Assembly (NCBI GenBank): GCA_002422945.1
Contig: DITW01000097.1
Coordinates: 12,742 to 70,565 of the forward strand
Source of the DNA: Sphingomonadales bacterium UBA6174
Lineage (GTDB): Bacteria; Pseudomonadota; Alphaproteobacteria; Sphingomonadales; Sphingomonadaceae
Length of the DNA: 57,824 nt
Reading direction: 5' to 3'
Below the pieces are notes generated by a model that was not told where the DNA came from, searched no databases, and saw only the letters and a program-made list of their open reading frames with translations. How positions within the stretch are numbered: position 1 is the first letter of the stretch; each line of letters opens with the position of its first letter. The position numbers and the translations under genes were made by a program. This document shows, one piece after another, positions 1 to 7,310 of the stretch.

Positions 1-2
1 GG

Positions 3-1259
3 TGGTTTTGGGACCCGGTGGAAAATGCATCGTTGATGCCATGGCTGGCGGCGACGGCGTTGCTCCATTCGGTGACGGTGCTGGCGACGCGCGACGGACT
101 TCGGGCTTGGACGGTGATGCTGGCGGTGGTCGCGTTCTCGATGTCGATGGTCGGCACATTTTTGGTGCGGTCCGGCATTTTGACGAGCGTGCATAGCTTT
201 GCGGTCGATCCGCAGCGCGGCAGTTTCCTGTTGTTGCTGCTCGCGATTTATATCGGCGGCGCGCTGGCGTTGTTCGGCCTGCGGATCGGCACGGTGCGCG
301 AGGGCAATCAATTCGATCCGCTGAGCCGCGAGGCCGGGCTGGTGATCAACAATCTTCTGCTGTCGGTGTTGCTGGCGATTGTGTTTATCGGCACGCTCTA
401 TCCCTTGGCGGCGGAAGTGATGACCGGCGAGAAATTGTCCATCGGCCCGCCCTATTTCAATTCGGTCAGTGCCGCGCCCGCGTTGATCCTTGTCGTGTTG
501 ATGGGGGTCGGGCCGTTGATCCGCTGGCGGCGTGATGAACCGGGGGCGGTGGCGCGGCGCATCTTGGTCCCGGCCTTGGCGTTGCTGTTGGCGGCGGTGG
601 TGGCGGTCGTGATCTGGGGCGGGAAGATCGGCATTCTGCCGTTGCTGGGTCTGATTGTCGCAGGTGGCACGGCGGTTGCCAGCCTTGCGCCGCTGGCCAA
701 GCGCAATCTGCGCCGGACACCGTTGTTTACATGGGGGATGGTGATTGCCCATCTCGGCGTGGCGGTGAGCCTTGCAGGCATGGCGGCGGACAGCGCGTTC
801 ATGCAGGAACGGCTGATCGCGATGAAGATCGGCGATGTCGCTGAAATCGGCGATTTCCATGTGCGCTTCCACGATGTGCGCCCGGTCGCGGGGCCGAATT
901 GGACTGCGGTCGAGGCCGAGTTGCAGGTGTCGCGCGGCAGTTCCCACATTGTCCGGGTAATGGTGCCGGAATCGCGGCAATTCTGGTCGCCGATGACGGA
1001 AACGTCCGAGGCCGCGATTGCGACGCTTTGGGATGGCCAGCTTTATACCGTGATCGGCAAGGCTGATGGCGCGGGTGGTTGGCAGATGCGTTTGTGGTGG
1101 AAGCCCTTTGTCACGTTGATCTGGGTGGGTGGCCTTATGATTGCCCTTGGCGGCTTGCTGGCGCTGATCGGGCGGCTGTGGCGCGAGGGCGGTGCGGAAG
1201 TCTGGAAGAACTGGCGGGCGGATCGCGCACCGGTGCGCAAAGCGGGGGCAACTCGATGA
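3..1259 (+). CDS. ccmF: Cytochrome c maturation heme lyase subunit CcmF (5' truncated)
   Basis: The reading frame is open from the first base, and the first visible residues WFWDPVENASLMPWL are the end of the tryptophan-rich heme-handling (WWD) motif of CcmF/CcsA proteins. About 418 C-terminal residues are present; the family is usually 640-670, so the N-terminal third lies outside the window. Several hydrophobic segments follow, as expected for this polytopic inner-membrane protein, which with CcmH ligates heme to apocytochrome c in the periplasm. The stop codon overlaps the next start (ATGA), and ccmG, ccmH and a CcmI-like gene follow, so this is a standard ccm operon. The identification is secure; only the true start is unknown. 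Confidence 0.96.
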   Translation, partial: WFWDPVENASLMPWLAATALLHSVTVLATRDGLRAWTVMLAVVAFSMSMVGTFLVRSGILTSVHSFAVDPQRGSFLLLLLAIYIGGALALFGLRIGTVREGNQFDPLSREAGLVINNLLLSVLLAIVFIGTLYPLAAEVMTGEKLSIGPPYFNSVSAAPALILVVLMGVGPLIRWRRDEPGAVARRILVPALALLLAAVVAVVIWGGKIGILPLLGLIVAGGTAVASLAPLAKRNLRRTPLFTWGMVIAHLGVAVSLAGMAADSAFMQERLIAMKIGDVAEIGDFHVRFHDVRPVAGPNWTAVEAELQVSRGSSHIVRVMVPESRQFWSPMTETSEAAIATLWDGQLYTVIGKADGAGGWQMRLWWKPFVTLIWVGGLMIALGGLLALIGRLWREGGAEVWKNWRADRAPVRKAGATR

Positions 1260-1783
1260 AGAAGCTCGCGATCTGGGCACCGTTTGTGCTGTTCCTGATT
1301 TTTGTCGGGGTGGTCGCGCGCGGGCTGATACAGCCGGGTGACCGGGTGGTGCGATCGGCGCTGGTGGGCAAGCCATTGCCCGCATTTACCCTGCCTGCCG
1401 CGACCAAAGGGGTGCGCGGGCTGAACACCGCCGATCTGGCGACGGGCCAGCCGCGCTTGCTCAACATCTTTGCAAGCTGGTGCATCCCCTGCATCGCGGA
1501 AGCGCCGGTCTTGCTCGAACTCAAGGCCAAGGGCGTGGCCATCGACGCCATCGCCATTCGCGATACGCCGGAAGATGTGGCGCGTTTCCTTGCCCGCAAT
1601 GGCAACCCCTATCAACGCATCGGCAGCGATGTCACCAGCGCCGTGCAATTGGCGCTTGGGTCATCGGGCGTACCGGAGAGCTATGTCGTGGATGGCAAGG
1701 GCATGATCCGCTATCAGCATGTCGGCGATATTCGCCACGAAGACGTGCCGATGATCCTCGATCAACTGGAGGCTGCGCGATGA
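1256..1783 (+). CDS. ccmG: Thiol:disulfide interchange protein CcmG/DsbE
   Basis: A 175-residue membrane-anchored thioredoxin-fold protein. One N-terminal membrane segment (about residues 5-22) is followed by a periplasmic domain with the active site WCIPC (Cys76 and Cys79) and a GVP cis-proline loop near residue 135. CcmG reduces the CXXCH cysteines of apocytochrome c before heme attachment. The start was chosen at the ATG that overlaps the ccmF stop by four bases; a longer frame exists upstream but lies inside ccmF. The 3' end overlaps ccmH in the same way, implying translational coupling. Length and motifs match the family. Confidence 0.95.
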   Translation: MKKLAIWAPFVLFLIFVGVVARGLIQPGDRVVRSALVGKPLPAFTLPAATKGVRGLNTADLATGQPRLLNIFASWCIPCIAEAPVLLELKAKGVAIDAIAIRDTPEDVARFLARNGNPYQRIGSDVTSAVQLALGSSGVPESYVVDGKGMIRYQHVGDIRHEDVPMILDQLEAAR

Positions 1784-2211
1784 TTCGGCGCTGGTTGGTG
1801 CTGCTGTTCATGGCGATGCTGGTGCCGGGCATGGTGCAGGCGGATAGCAACCTGCCGCCCGCCGCCCTTGCCAACACCCAATTGCCCGATGCCAAGCAAG
1901 AGGCCGAGGCCAAGGCGTTGATGGAGACACTGCGCTGCGTTGTGTGTCAGGGCCAAAGCATCGCCGACAGCAATGCCGAAATGGCGGGCGATATGCGCGC
2001 CTTGGTGCGGGGCAAGGTGGCTGCGGGCGAAAAGCCGGACGCGATCCGTGCCTGGTTCATCGAACGTTATGGCCCTTGGGTCAGCTATAAGCCTGAAATG
2101 AGCGCGATTGCCGCCCCGGTGTGGATCGTGCCTGTGGTCGTCTTTTTTATCGGGTTGTTGCTGGTGCGTGGTCGTTTTCGCAAAAGGCCATCTGGCAAGG
2201 GTGAAGCGTGA
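1780..2211 (+). CDS. ccmH: Cytochrome c maturation protein CcmH (CycL type)
   Basis: A 143-residue protein with an N-terminal signal sequence (cleavage plausible after VQA near residue 21), the diagnostic LRCVVCQ motif (Cys53 and Cys56), and a C-terminal membrane helix near residues 111-130 followed by a basic tail. This is the short CcmH form that exchanges thiols with CcmG and apocytochrome c and associates with CcmF. It overlaps ccmG (ATGA) at its start and the next gene at its end. The TPR part that enterobacteria fuse to CcmH is encoded here by the separate downstream gene. Confidence 0.95.
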   Translation: MIRRWLVLLFMAMLVPGMVQADSNLPPAALANTQLPDAKQEAEAKALMETLRCVVCQGQSIADSNAEMAGDMRALVRGKVAAGEKPDAIRAWFIERYGPWVSYKPEMSAIAAPVWIVPVVVFFIGLLLVRGRFRKRPSGKGEA

Positions 2212-2879
2212 TGGGGTGGTTCTGGCTGATCTTGTTGTTGGCGATAGCATTGGCGGGGCTGGCGTTCGCGCTGCGTCAAAAGTCAGGGCAACACCGCGTG
2301 AGCATGTGGCCGGTGGCGGCGGTATTGTTGCTGGGGGCTGTGGGCTATGGCTGGCAGGGGCATCCGCAGGCCGCCGGTCAACCCGCGCCGACGCCGCCTT
2401 CATCCACCAAGGAAGAGGCTGCACTCCAAAAAGAGGTCGATGCACTGGCCAAGGGCGCGCAAAATGCGGATGGCTTGTTCATGCTGGCTTTGGCGCAGGA
2501 GCAAAAGGGTGATCATCGCATGGCTGCGGCCCTGCTGGCCCGCGCAGGCGAAATCCAGCCCGGCAATGCCGATATCTGGGTGGCGATGGGCAATGCCTTG
2601 GTCTTGCATGCAGGTGGCCTGTTGACGCCTGCCGCCGATCTGGCGTTCGACCGGGCGTTGGCGTTGGCGCCGGATCATCCGGGGCCGGCTTTTTTCAAGG
2701 GCTTGGGGTTGGCGCAGGCAGGCCAATATGATGCGGCGGCGGCGATCTGGGCGAAATTGCTCGCCAGAACGCCTAAGGACGCGCCGTGGCGCGCGGATCT
2801 TGAACAGCGTCTGGCCGAGATCGCCCAGATGACGGGTGATTCGGAAGCTACTGCGACCTCCACACCGACGGCGCGATGA
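2211..2879 (+). CDS. ccmI: Short CcmI-like TPR protein of the ccm operon
   Basis: About 222 residues: two short hydrophobic segments near the N-terminus (around 2-20 and 27-45), a proline- and alanine-rich linker, then TPR-like helical repeats from about residue 90 to 205. CcmI proteins chaperone apocytochrome c to the CcmF-CcmH ligase. This one is shorter than the roughly 400-residue CcmI of Rhodobacter, though short forms are common. The start is given at ATG 2211; a GTG one codon earlier (2208) is also possible, and both overlap the ccmH stop. It is the last gene of the operon, and no clear terminator follows it. The family is confident, the gene symbol somewhat less so. Confidence 0.8.
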   Translation: MGWFWLILLLAIALAGLAFALRQKSGQHRVSMWPVAAVLLLGAVGYGWQGHPQAAGQPAPTPPSSTKEEAALQKEVDALAKGAQNADGLFMLALAQEQKGDHRMAAALLARAGEIQPGNADIWVAMGNALVLHAGGLLTPAADLAFDRALALAPDHPGPAFFKGLGLAQAGQYDAAAAIWAKLLARTPKDAPWRADLEQRLAEIAQMTGDSEATATSTPTAR

Positions 2880-2918
2880 TCTTTTTTGGCGGAATTATTA
2901 AAATTTCTCGGAAATCTG

Positions 2919-3012
2919 CCGTATGTAGCGTGATTGCAGGGGCATAGGGGCTGTGCTAGTGCGCGGCGTCCTATCCCGCTTCCTTGGGAGTGCAGGACGT
3001 TTAACATACGGG
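2919..3012 (+). ncRNA. Candidate structured 5' leader of kup
   Basis: In the 144-base gap before kup, CCGTATGT (2919-2926) is perfectly complementary to ACATACGG (3005-3012), which ends 11 bases before the start codon. Inside this closing stem, CGTCCT (2967-2972) pairs with AGGACG (2994-2999), and within that TCCC (2974-2977) pairs with GGGA (2986-2989). The nested arrangement resembles a folded leader that could control translation. I recognise no known riboswitch family. An eight-base complement can arise by chance in a gap this size, so the call is tentative. Confidence 0.25.
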
Positions 3013-3023
3013 CAATTTAGCCG

Positions 3024-4985
3024 ATGACCACAAGCGCTTCCGACACGAATATCTCCCCTGCACAGGCTGGCCAGACACAGTCTGGCGAAATGCACGCTGG
3101 TGGACATCACGCCCATGGTTCGTTGTTGAGCCTCGCCATGAGCGCGGTCGGCATTGTGTTCGGCGACATCGGCACCAGCCCGATTTACGCCTTTCGCGAA
3201 ACCTTTGGCGGGCATCATCCGCTCGCGCCCGATACCATGCACATTTATGGCGTGTTGAGCCTGATTTTCTGGTCGATGATGATCGTGGTGTCGATCAAAT
3301 ATGTCAGCATCATCATGCGGGCCGATAATAAGGGCGAAGGTGGGAGCCTTGCGCTGCTGGCGTTGATCAACCGCAAATCGCCGGACGCGAAATGGAGCAT
3401 GTCGATTGTCCTGCTCGGCGTGTTTGCGACCGCGCTTTTTTATGGCGACAGCATGATTACGCCCGCGATGTCGGTGTTGTCGGCCTCTGAAGGTCTGATC
3501 GTCGTTAATCCCGGATTTGCGCCATTCGTGCTGCCGATTGCGATTGCGATTCTGGTTGGTCTGTTCATGATTCAGGCGCGCGGCACGGCGAAGGTCGGGC
3601 AGTTGTTCGGGCCGATCATGGTCATCTATTTCATCGTGCTGTCGGTATTGGGGTTGAACCATATCGTGCAGGCCCCGGAAATTCTGTGGGCGCTCAATCC
3701 GATGTATGCAGTCGAATTTTTCAGGATCGACGGGGTCAAGGCGTTTCTGGCGCTGGGTTCGGTCGTGCTCGCGGTGACGGGGGCGGAGGCGCTTTATGCC
3801 GACATGGGGCATTTTGGTCGCAATCCCATTCGCGTGTCCTGGCTGTTCTTTGTTCTGCCGGGGCTGATGCTCAATTATCTCGGGCAGGGCGCGATGATCA
3901 TTTCGCTTGATCCGGTGGCGGCGCAGGCGGCGATCTATAACCCGTTCTTCCTGCTCGCCCCCGAGGCATTGCGCTTGCCGCTGGTGCTGCTGGCGCTGAT
4001 GGCGACGGTCATTGCCAGTCAGGCTGTGATTTCGGGCGCGTTCTCGTTGACGCAGCAGGCGATCCAGCTGGGCTTCATCCCCCGTCTGCGCATCGCCCAT
4101 ACCAGCGCGCGCGCCGCCGGGCAGATTTATATCCCGGCGATCAATTGGGCGCTGATGGTCGCGGTGATCGCGCTCGTCTTGATGTTCCAGTCGTCGAGCA
4201 ATCTCGCCGCGGCCTATGGCATTGCGGTGACGGGGGCGATGTTCATCGACACCTGTTTGTTGGCGGTGGTGTTGTTCTCCTTGTGGCATTGGAACAAATT
4301 GCTGGCGGTGCTGGTGCTGACGGTGTTCCTTGTTGTCGACATCGCCTATTTCGCGGCAAACCTGACCAAGGTGCCGGATGGCGGCTGGTTCCCATTGTTG
4401 GTCGGGCTGATCATCTTTACGCTGCTCACCAGCTGGTCGCGCGGGCGCAAGCTGATGCTGGAACGGATGCGTGAATCGGCGATGCCGCTCGGCATCTTCA
4501 TCAAATCGGCGGCCAATAGCGCGTCGCGCGTATCCGGCACGGCGGTGTTCATGACCTCGACCCCGGAAGGCGTGCCGCATGCGCTGCTGCACAATCTGAA
4601 GCACAACAAGGTGCTGCATGAGCGTGTGGTGCTGTTGACCGTACGGATCGAAGACGTGCCTTACACCGATGAGACCAGACGGTGCAGCATGAGCGATCTG
4701 GGGCAGGGCTTTTTCCGCCTCGTCATTCGCTATGGCTTTATGGAAGAGCCGAATGTGCCGGAGGCGTTGAAGAATCTGGGCAATTGCGGTGGTGCTACGT
4801 TCAACATGATGGACACGAGCTTCTTCCTCGCGCGGCAGACCTTGCTGCCGTCATCCCGCCCCGGCATGGCTGTATGGCGCGAGCATCTGTTCGCATGGAT
4901 GCTGCGCAACGCGGAAAGCGCGATGGAGTTCTTCCGCCTGCCGACTAACCGCGTGGTGGAGTTGGGTAGTCAGGTTGAGATTTAA
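3024..4985 (+). CDS. kup: Low-affinity potassium uptake protein Kup
   Basis: A 653-residue member of the Kup/HAK/KT potassium transporter family, which imports K+ with protons across the inner membrane. The signature GDIGTSPIYA lies at about residues 47-56 and is followed by about twelve membrane helices and a hydrophilic cytoplasmic C-terminal domain of about 150 residues. Length is typical (620-660). The first 33 residues are a polar, His/Gly-rich extension that is not part of the core. The gene stands alone: it is preceded by a possible structured leader and followed by a clear hairpin terminator at 5007-5037. Confidence 0.95.
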   Translation: MTTSASDTNISPAQAGQTQSGEMHAGGHHAHGSLLSLAMSAVGIVFGDIGTSPIYAFRETFGGHHPLAPDTMHIYGVLSLIFWSMMIVVSIKYVSIIMRADNKGEGGSLALLALINRKSPDAKWSMSIVLLGVFATALFYGDSMITPAMSVLSASEGLIVVNPGFAPFVLPIAIAILVGLFMIQARGTAKVGQLFGPIMVIYFIVLSVLGLNHIVQAPEILWALNPMYAVEFFRIDGVKAFLALGSVVLAVTGAEALYADMGHFGRNPIRVSWLFFVLPGLMLNYLGQGAMIISLDPVAAQAAIYNPFFLLAPEALRLPLVLLALMATVIASQAVISGAFSLTQQAIQLGFIPRLRIAHTSARAAGQIYIPAINWALMVAVIALVLMFQSSSNLAAAYGIAVTGAMFIDTCLLAVVLFSLWHWNKLLAVLVLTVFLVVDIAYFAANLTKVPDGGWFPLLVGLIIFTLLTSWSRGRKLMLERMRESAMPLGIFIKSAANSASRVSGTAVFMTSTPEGVPHALLHNLKHNKVLHERVVLLTVRIEDVPYTDETRRCSMSDLGQGFFRLVIRYGFMEEPNVPEALKNLGNCGGATFNMMDTSFFLARQTLLPSSRPGMAVWREHLFAWMLRNAESAMEFFRLPTNRVVELGSQVEI

Positions 4986-5006
4986 CTCGGAGGGTGGGGT
5001 CACCTC

Positions 5007-5037
5007 CTAACCGTTCCGTGCGCGGTTAGTTTTTTTT
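5007..5037 (+). terminator. Rho-independent terminator of kup
   Basis: CTAACCG (5007-5013) pairs with CGGTTAG (5023-5029) around a nine-base loop, and is followed directly by eight T residues. It lies 21 bases after the kup stop codon and just before a family A repeat element. Confidence 0.8.
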
Positions 5038-5042
5038 GTATT

Positions 5043-5262
5043 AGGCGCCGGCGCGGGCATCCGCCCGCTTGGCTACGCCGCAATAAGCGGCGGCGGCCGT
5101 TCGGCCTTGCGACTGCTTGCGCAGCCGTTGGTGGGGGATAGCAAGGTCAGCCCCTGAAAATTGCCACCAACGGCACGAAGTGCCGCAAGCGCGAACGCGC
5201 GCCCGAGCTTATTGCGAGGAAAGCCAAGGCGGCGGATGTCGCCGCCCGGCGTTTGAGGGACT
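5043..5262. repeat. Family A inverted-repeat element, complete, without central B pair
   Basis: A 220-base imperfect inverted repeat fills the convergent gap between kup and the DUF192 gene. Its left arm carries three successive hairpins: GCGGGC/GCCCGC, GGCC/GGCC with loop GTTC, and CTGC/GCAG. Inner ends CCGTTGGTGG and CCACCAACGG complement each other. The right arm carries the matching set in reverse (GGCAC/GTGCC, GCGC/GCGC with loop GAAC, GGCGGCG/CGCCGCC) and ends in GAGGGAC followed by an A-rich run. The ends resemble the terminal inverted repeats of a MITE. No open frame of note lies inside. Confidence 0.8.
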
Positions 5263-5279
5263 AAACAAAAAATACTCCC

Positions 5280-5777
5280 TTAAAACGGGAGCGTGACGAC
5301 ATCGCCCGAGGCGATGCCCTGGGCGGCGGCTTGGCCGCCTGCGATTTCAAGCACCGCGATCACCGGTTCATCGGATGATACTGGGTCGAGCGTTTCCGGC
5401 ACGGTATTCGCCTCGATCCGGGCGATGGTGCGGTTGGGGCGGATGAAGATCATGTCGAGCGGGATGAGGGTGTTCTTCATCCAGAACGCGACATCGCGCG
5501 GTGGCAGCATCGGAAAGATCATGCCGCGATCAGGCGCAAGCGACGTGCGAAACATCAAGCCGCGCGATTGTTCATCTGCTGTTTGTGCGATCTCGACAGT
5601 GAAGCGTCGTTCGCCCTTGGCGGTCGCGATCGACAAGGAGCCTGTCGCAAGGCCGCTTTCGGCCCCATTTTCTGTAGCGCTCGCATTTGAAAATGGGGCG
5701 CTGCCGCCTGCATGGCAGGCGGCAATCGGCAAGGCCGCGACACCGATAAAAAGGGCAAGCCGCAGCGCATGACGCAT
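5280..5777 (-). CDS. DUF192 family putative lipoprotein
   Basis: A 165-residue exported protein. The N-terminus is a lipoprotein signal peptide with a lipobox-like IAAC, making Cys21 the probable lipidated residue. The rest matches the DUF192 (UPF0127) fold, including RGLMFR, GMIFPM, the AFWMKNTLIPLDMIFI stretch and a C-terminal GDVV. The molecular function of this family is not established; members are small secreted or membrane-anchored beta-rich proteins. The gene lies 11 bases downstream of the tandem cold-shock gene on the same strand, so the two probably share a transcript. Confidence 0.88.
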   Translation of the reverse strand: MRHALRLALFIGVAALPIAACHAGGSAPFSNASATENGAESGLATGSLSIATAKGERRFTVEIAQTADEQSRGLMFRTSLAPDRGMIFPMLPPRDVAFWMKNTLIPLDMIFIRPNRTIARIEANTVPETLDPVSSDEPVIAVLEIAGGQAAAQGIASGDVVTLPF

Positions 5778-5788
5778 ATTAAAATGCC

Positions 5789-6373
5789 TTATTCTGGCAA
5801 TTCACGGTTGACCACAACTGCCAACCGTCCCTTGCGCCCTGCCGCGATGCGGGCAAAAAGCCGCTCGCCCGGCTCTACTTCTTCGATGCCGCCACGCCGC
5901 AGGGTTTCCATGTGGAGGAACACATCTTCGGTCGTGCCATCCGGCACCACAAAGCCATAGCCCTTCAGCCGGTTGAACCATTTGACCGTGGTCGGGGTAT
6001 AGTCGCTGGCGTCATCCACCAAAGCGACAGGATCGATGCGGTCTGCCGCGCGTTGCGCGATTTCCTGCAAATCCGGGCCTGTGGCGCAACTGAGGTCAAT
6101 CGCTGTGACCCGATCTGCCTGACGGCCCCGGTCCCGCTGCACCACCGTGCAATCAATCCGCGCACCTTCCGGCAAGCTGCGGCGATCATGTTCGCGCAAC
6201 AGCGAAAAATGGATAAGCACGTCACCCAAACCATCATCTGGCACGATGAACCCAAACCCCCGGGTGGCATCGAACCATTTCACTAAGCCTGAAACAACCT
6301 GTTTACCCGCTTCTTCACCGGTCCCGCTCGCCCCGACATTTTCGTACTCAGGCGATGTGTCCCGTTCTGTCAT
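5789..6373 (-). CDS. Protein with two cold-shock domains
   Basis: A 194-residue protein with two CspA-type nucleic-acid-binding domains, at about residues 28-95 and 128-191, joined by an acidic linker. Domain 1 has RNP1-like RGFGFIV and RNP2-like VLIHFS; domain 2 has KGYGFVV and VFLHMET. Aromatic positions needed for single-strand stacking are kept in both RNP1 motifs, while RNP2 of domain 2 departs from the usual VFVHFS. Two-domain Csp proteins occur in alphaproteobacteria and probably act as RNA chaperones. It lies downstream of recX and 11 bases upstream of the DUF192 gene. Confidence 0.92.
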   Translation of the reverse strand: MTERDTSPEYENVGASGTGEEAGKQVVSGLVKWFDATRGFGFIVPDDGLGDVLIHFSLLREHDRRSLPEGARIDCTVVQRDRGRQADRVTAIDLSCATGPDLQEIAQRAADRIDPVALVDDASDYTPTTVKWFNRLKGYGFVVPDGTTEDVFLHMETLRRGGIEEVEPGERLFARIAAGRKGRLAVVVNRELPE

Positions 6374-6459
6374 CTCTTGTACTTTTCCCGCGTGTTACAA
6401 CAACGTCATCTATCAGCAGGCCATAGGTGCCTTCGTCAATGGTTTAGTTTCCGAATTTT

Positions 6460-7161
6460 TCAATTATCATCAATGTCAGTAGCGTTCATTCGTGAAATTT
6501 TATGTGCAATATCAAATGAATGACCTGCTCTGACTAGCTTTCCGATGGTTTGGTGAATTTGATGTTCATTTTCTTTAACGTTGCGGAAAGGGCCAATTCG
6601 GTGGCGTTTGGCGAATCGCAACGCAATGTCCATCGGACTTTCTGCCGCACTTTCATCATCGCCTGCCCCTGCAAGGGACGTAACGCTAATGTCTTCAATG
6701 ACATCGCGGGCGATGCCGCTATGCCTTAAATTGTCGCGCACCCGTCTGTCGCCATAGCCGCTGGCGCGCAGCGATGATGCCTTCATTTCGGCCCATGCGC
6801 GATCATTGACATAGCCAAGCGCATTGCAGCGGGCGAGAATGTCGCCAATCTGGGCGTTGAGGGCGGATGCGTCGGATTCATCGATGGTGTCGGCCTGCCG
6901 AGCCTCCATGATCTTGCGGGATAGATAGCGCTGGAGTTTGGCGCTGGTCGTGGCATAACGCGCCACATAATCAAGCGCGAGCCGGTCCAGCCGGGCCGGA
7001 TCGAGTTTCAATCCCTTTGGCCGTGCCGAAAGCTTTGCCGATTGACGTGTTGAGGCATCCCCCGATTGATCGGACGTTACTTGTGCATTTTCATCGGCCA
7101 ATTCGTCCGGAAAAGTTGCACTTTTCTTACCCTGACGTGTAGAGCGCCATTTTTGTGCCAT
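6460..7161 (-). CDS. recX: Regulatory protein RecX
   Basis: About 233 residues. The central and C-terminal part carries the three-helix repeats of RecX, a modulator that binds RecA filaments and limits recombinase activity: a first repeat (ALDYVARYATTSAKLQRYLS), a middle repeat (LGYVNDRAWAEMKASSLRASGYGDRRVRDNL) and a shorter third one. An N-terminal extension of about 50 residues is polar, rich in Lys, Ser and Asp, and not part of the fold. A GTG ten codons upstream (7191) is an alternative start. The gene is not next to recA here. Assignment rests on the repeat pattern and is fairly strong. Confidence 0.82.
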   Translation of the reverse strand: MAQKWRSTRQGKKSATFPDELADENAQVTSDQSGDASTRQSAKLSARPKGLKLDPARLDRLALDYVARYATTSAKLQRYLSRKIMEARQADTIDESDASALNAQIGDILARCNALGYVNDRAWAEMKASSLRASGYGDRRVRDNLRHSGIARDVIEDISVTSLAGAGDDESAAESPMDIALRFAKRHRIGPFRNVKENEHQIHQTIGKLVRAGHSFDIAHKISRMNATDIDDN

Positions 7162-7310
7162 AGTGCCGTCCGATGTAGTGCTCCGGTTCACCCATCCCTA
7201 GACCGATGGCGAGGGGGCGGGAAGACCATTTGGTCATTCGGACGTCACGAAGGACCGATCTTAATCAGGCCAGTCTTTTGACAGGCCGGTTGAAAGCAGG
7301 AAAGTTCATT

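Noticed and set aside
2898..4619. Long open frame antisense to kup
   Set aside because: Its product is rich in Arg, His and Gln with no domain pattern, typical of the reverse frame of a GC-rich coding region; kup on the plus strand explains the conservation.
5043..5262. Family A element as a simple bidirectional rho-independent terminator
   Set aside because: Hairpins are present, but the T-rich tracts lie on the gene side (before the hairpins in transcript sense), not after them, and kup already has its own terminator at 5007-5037.
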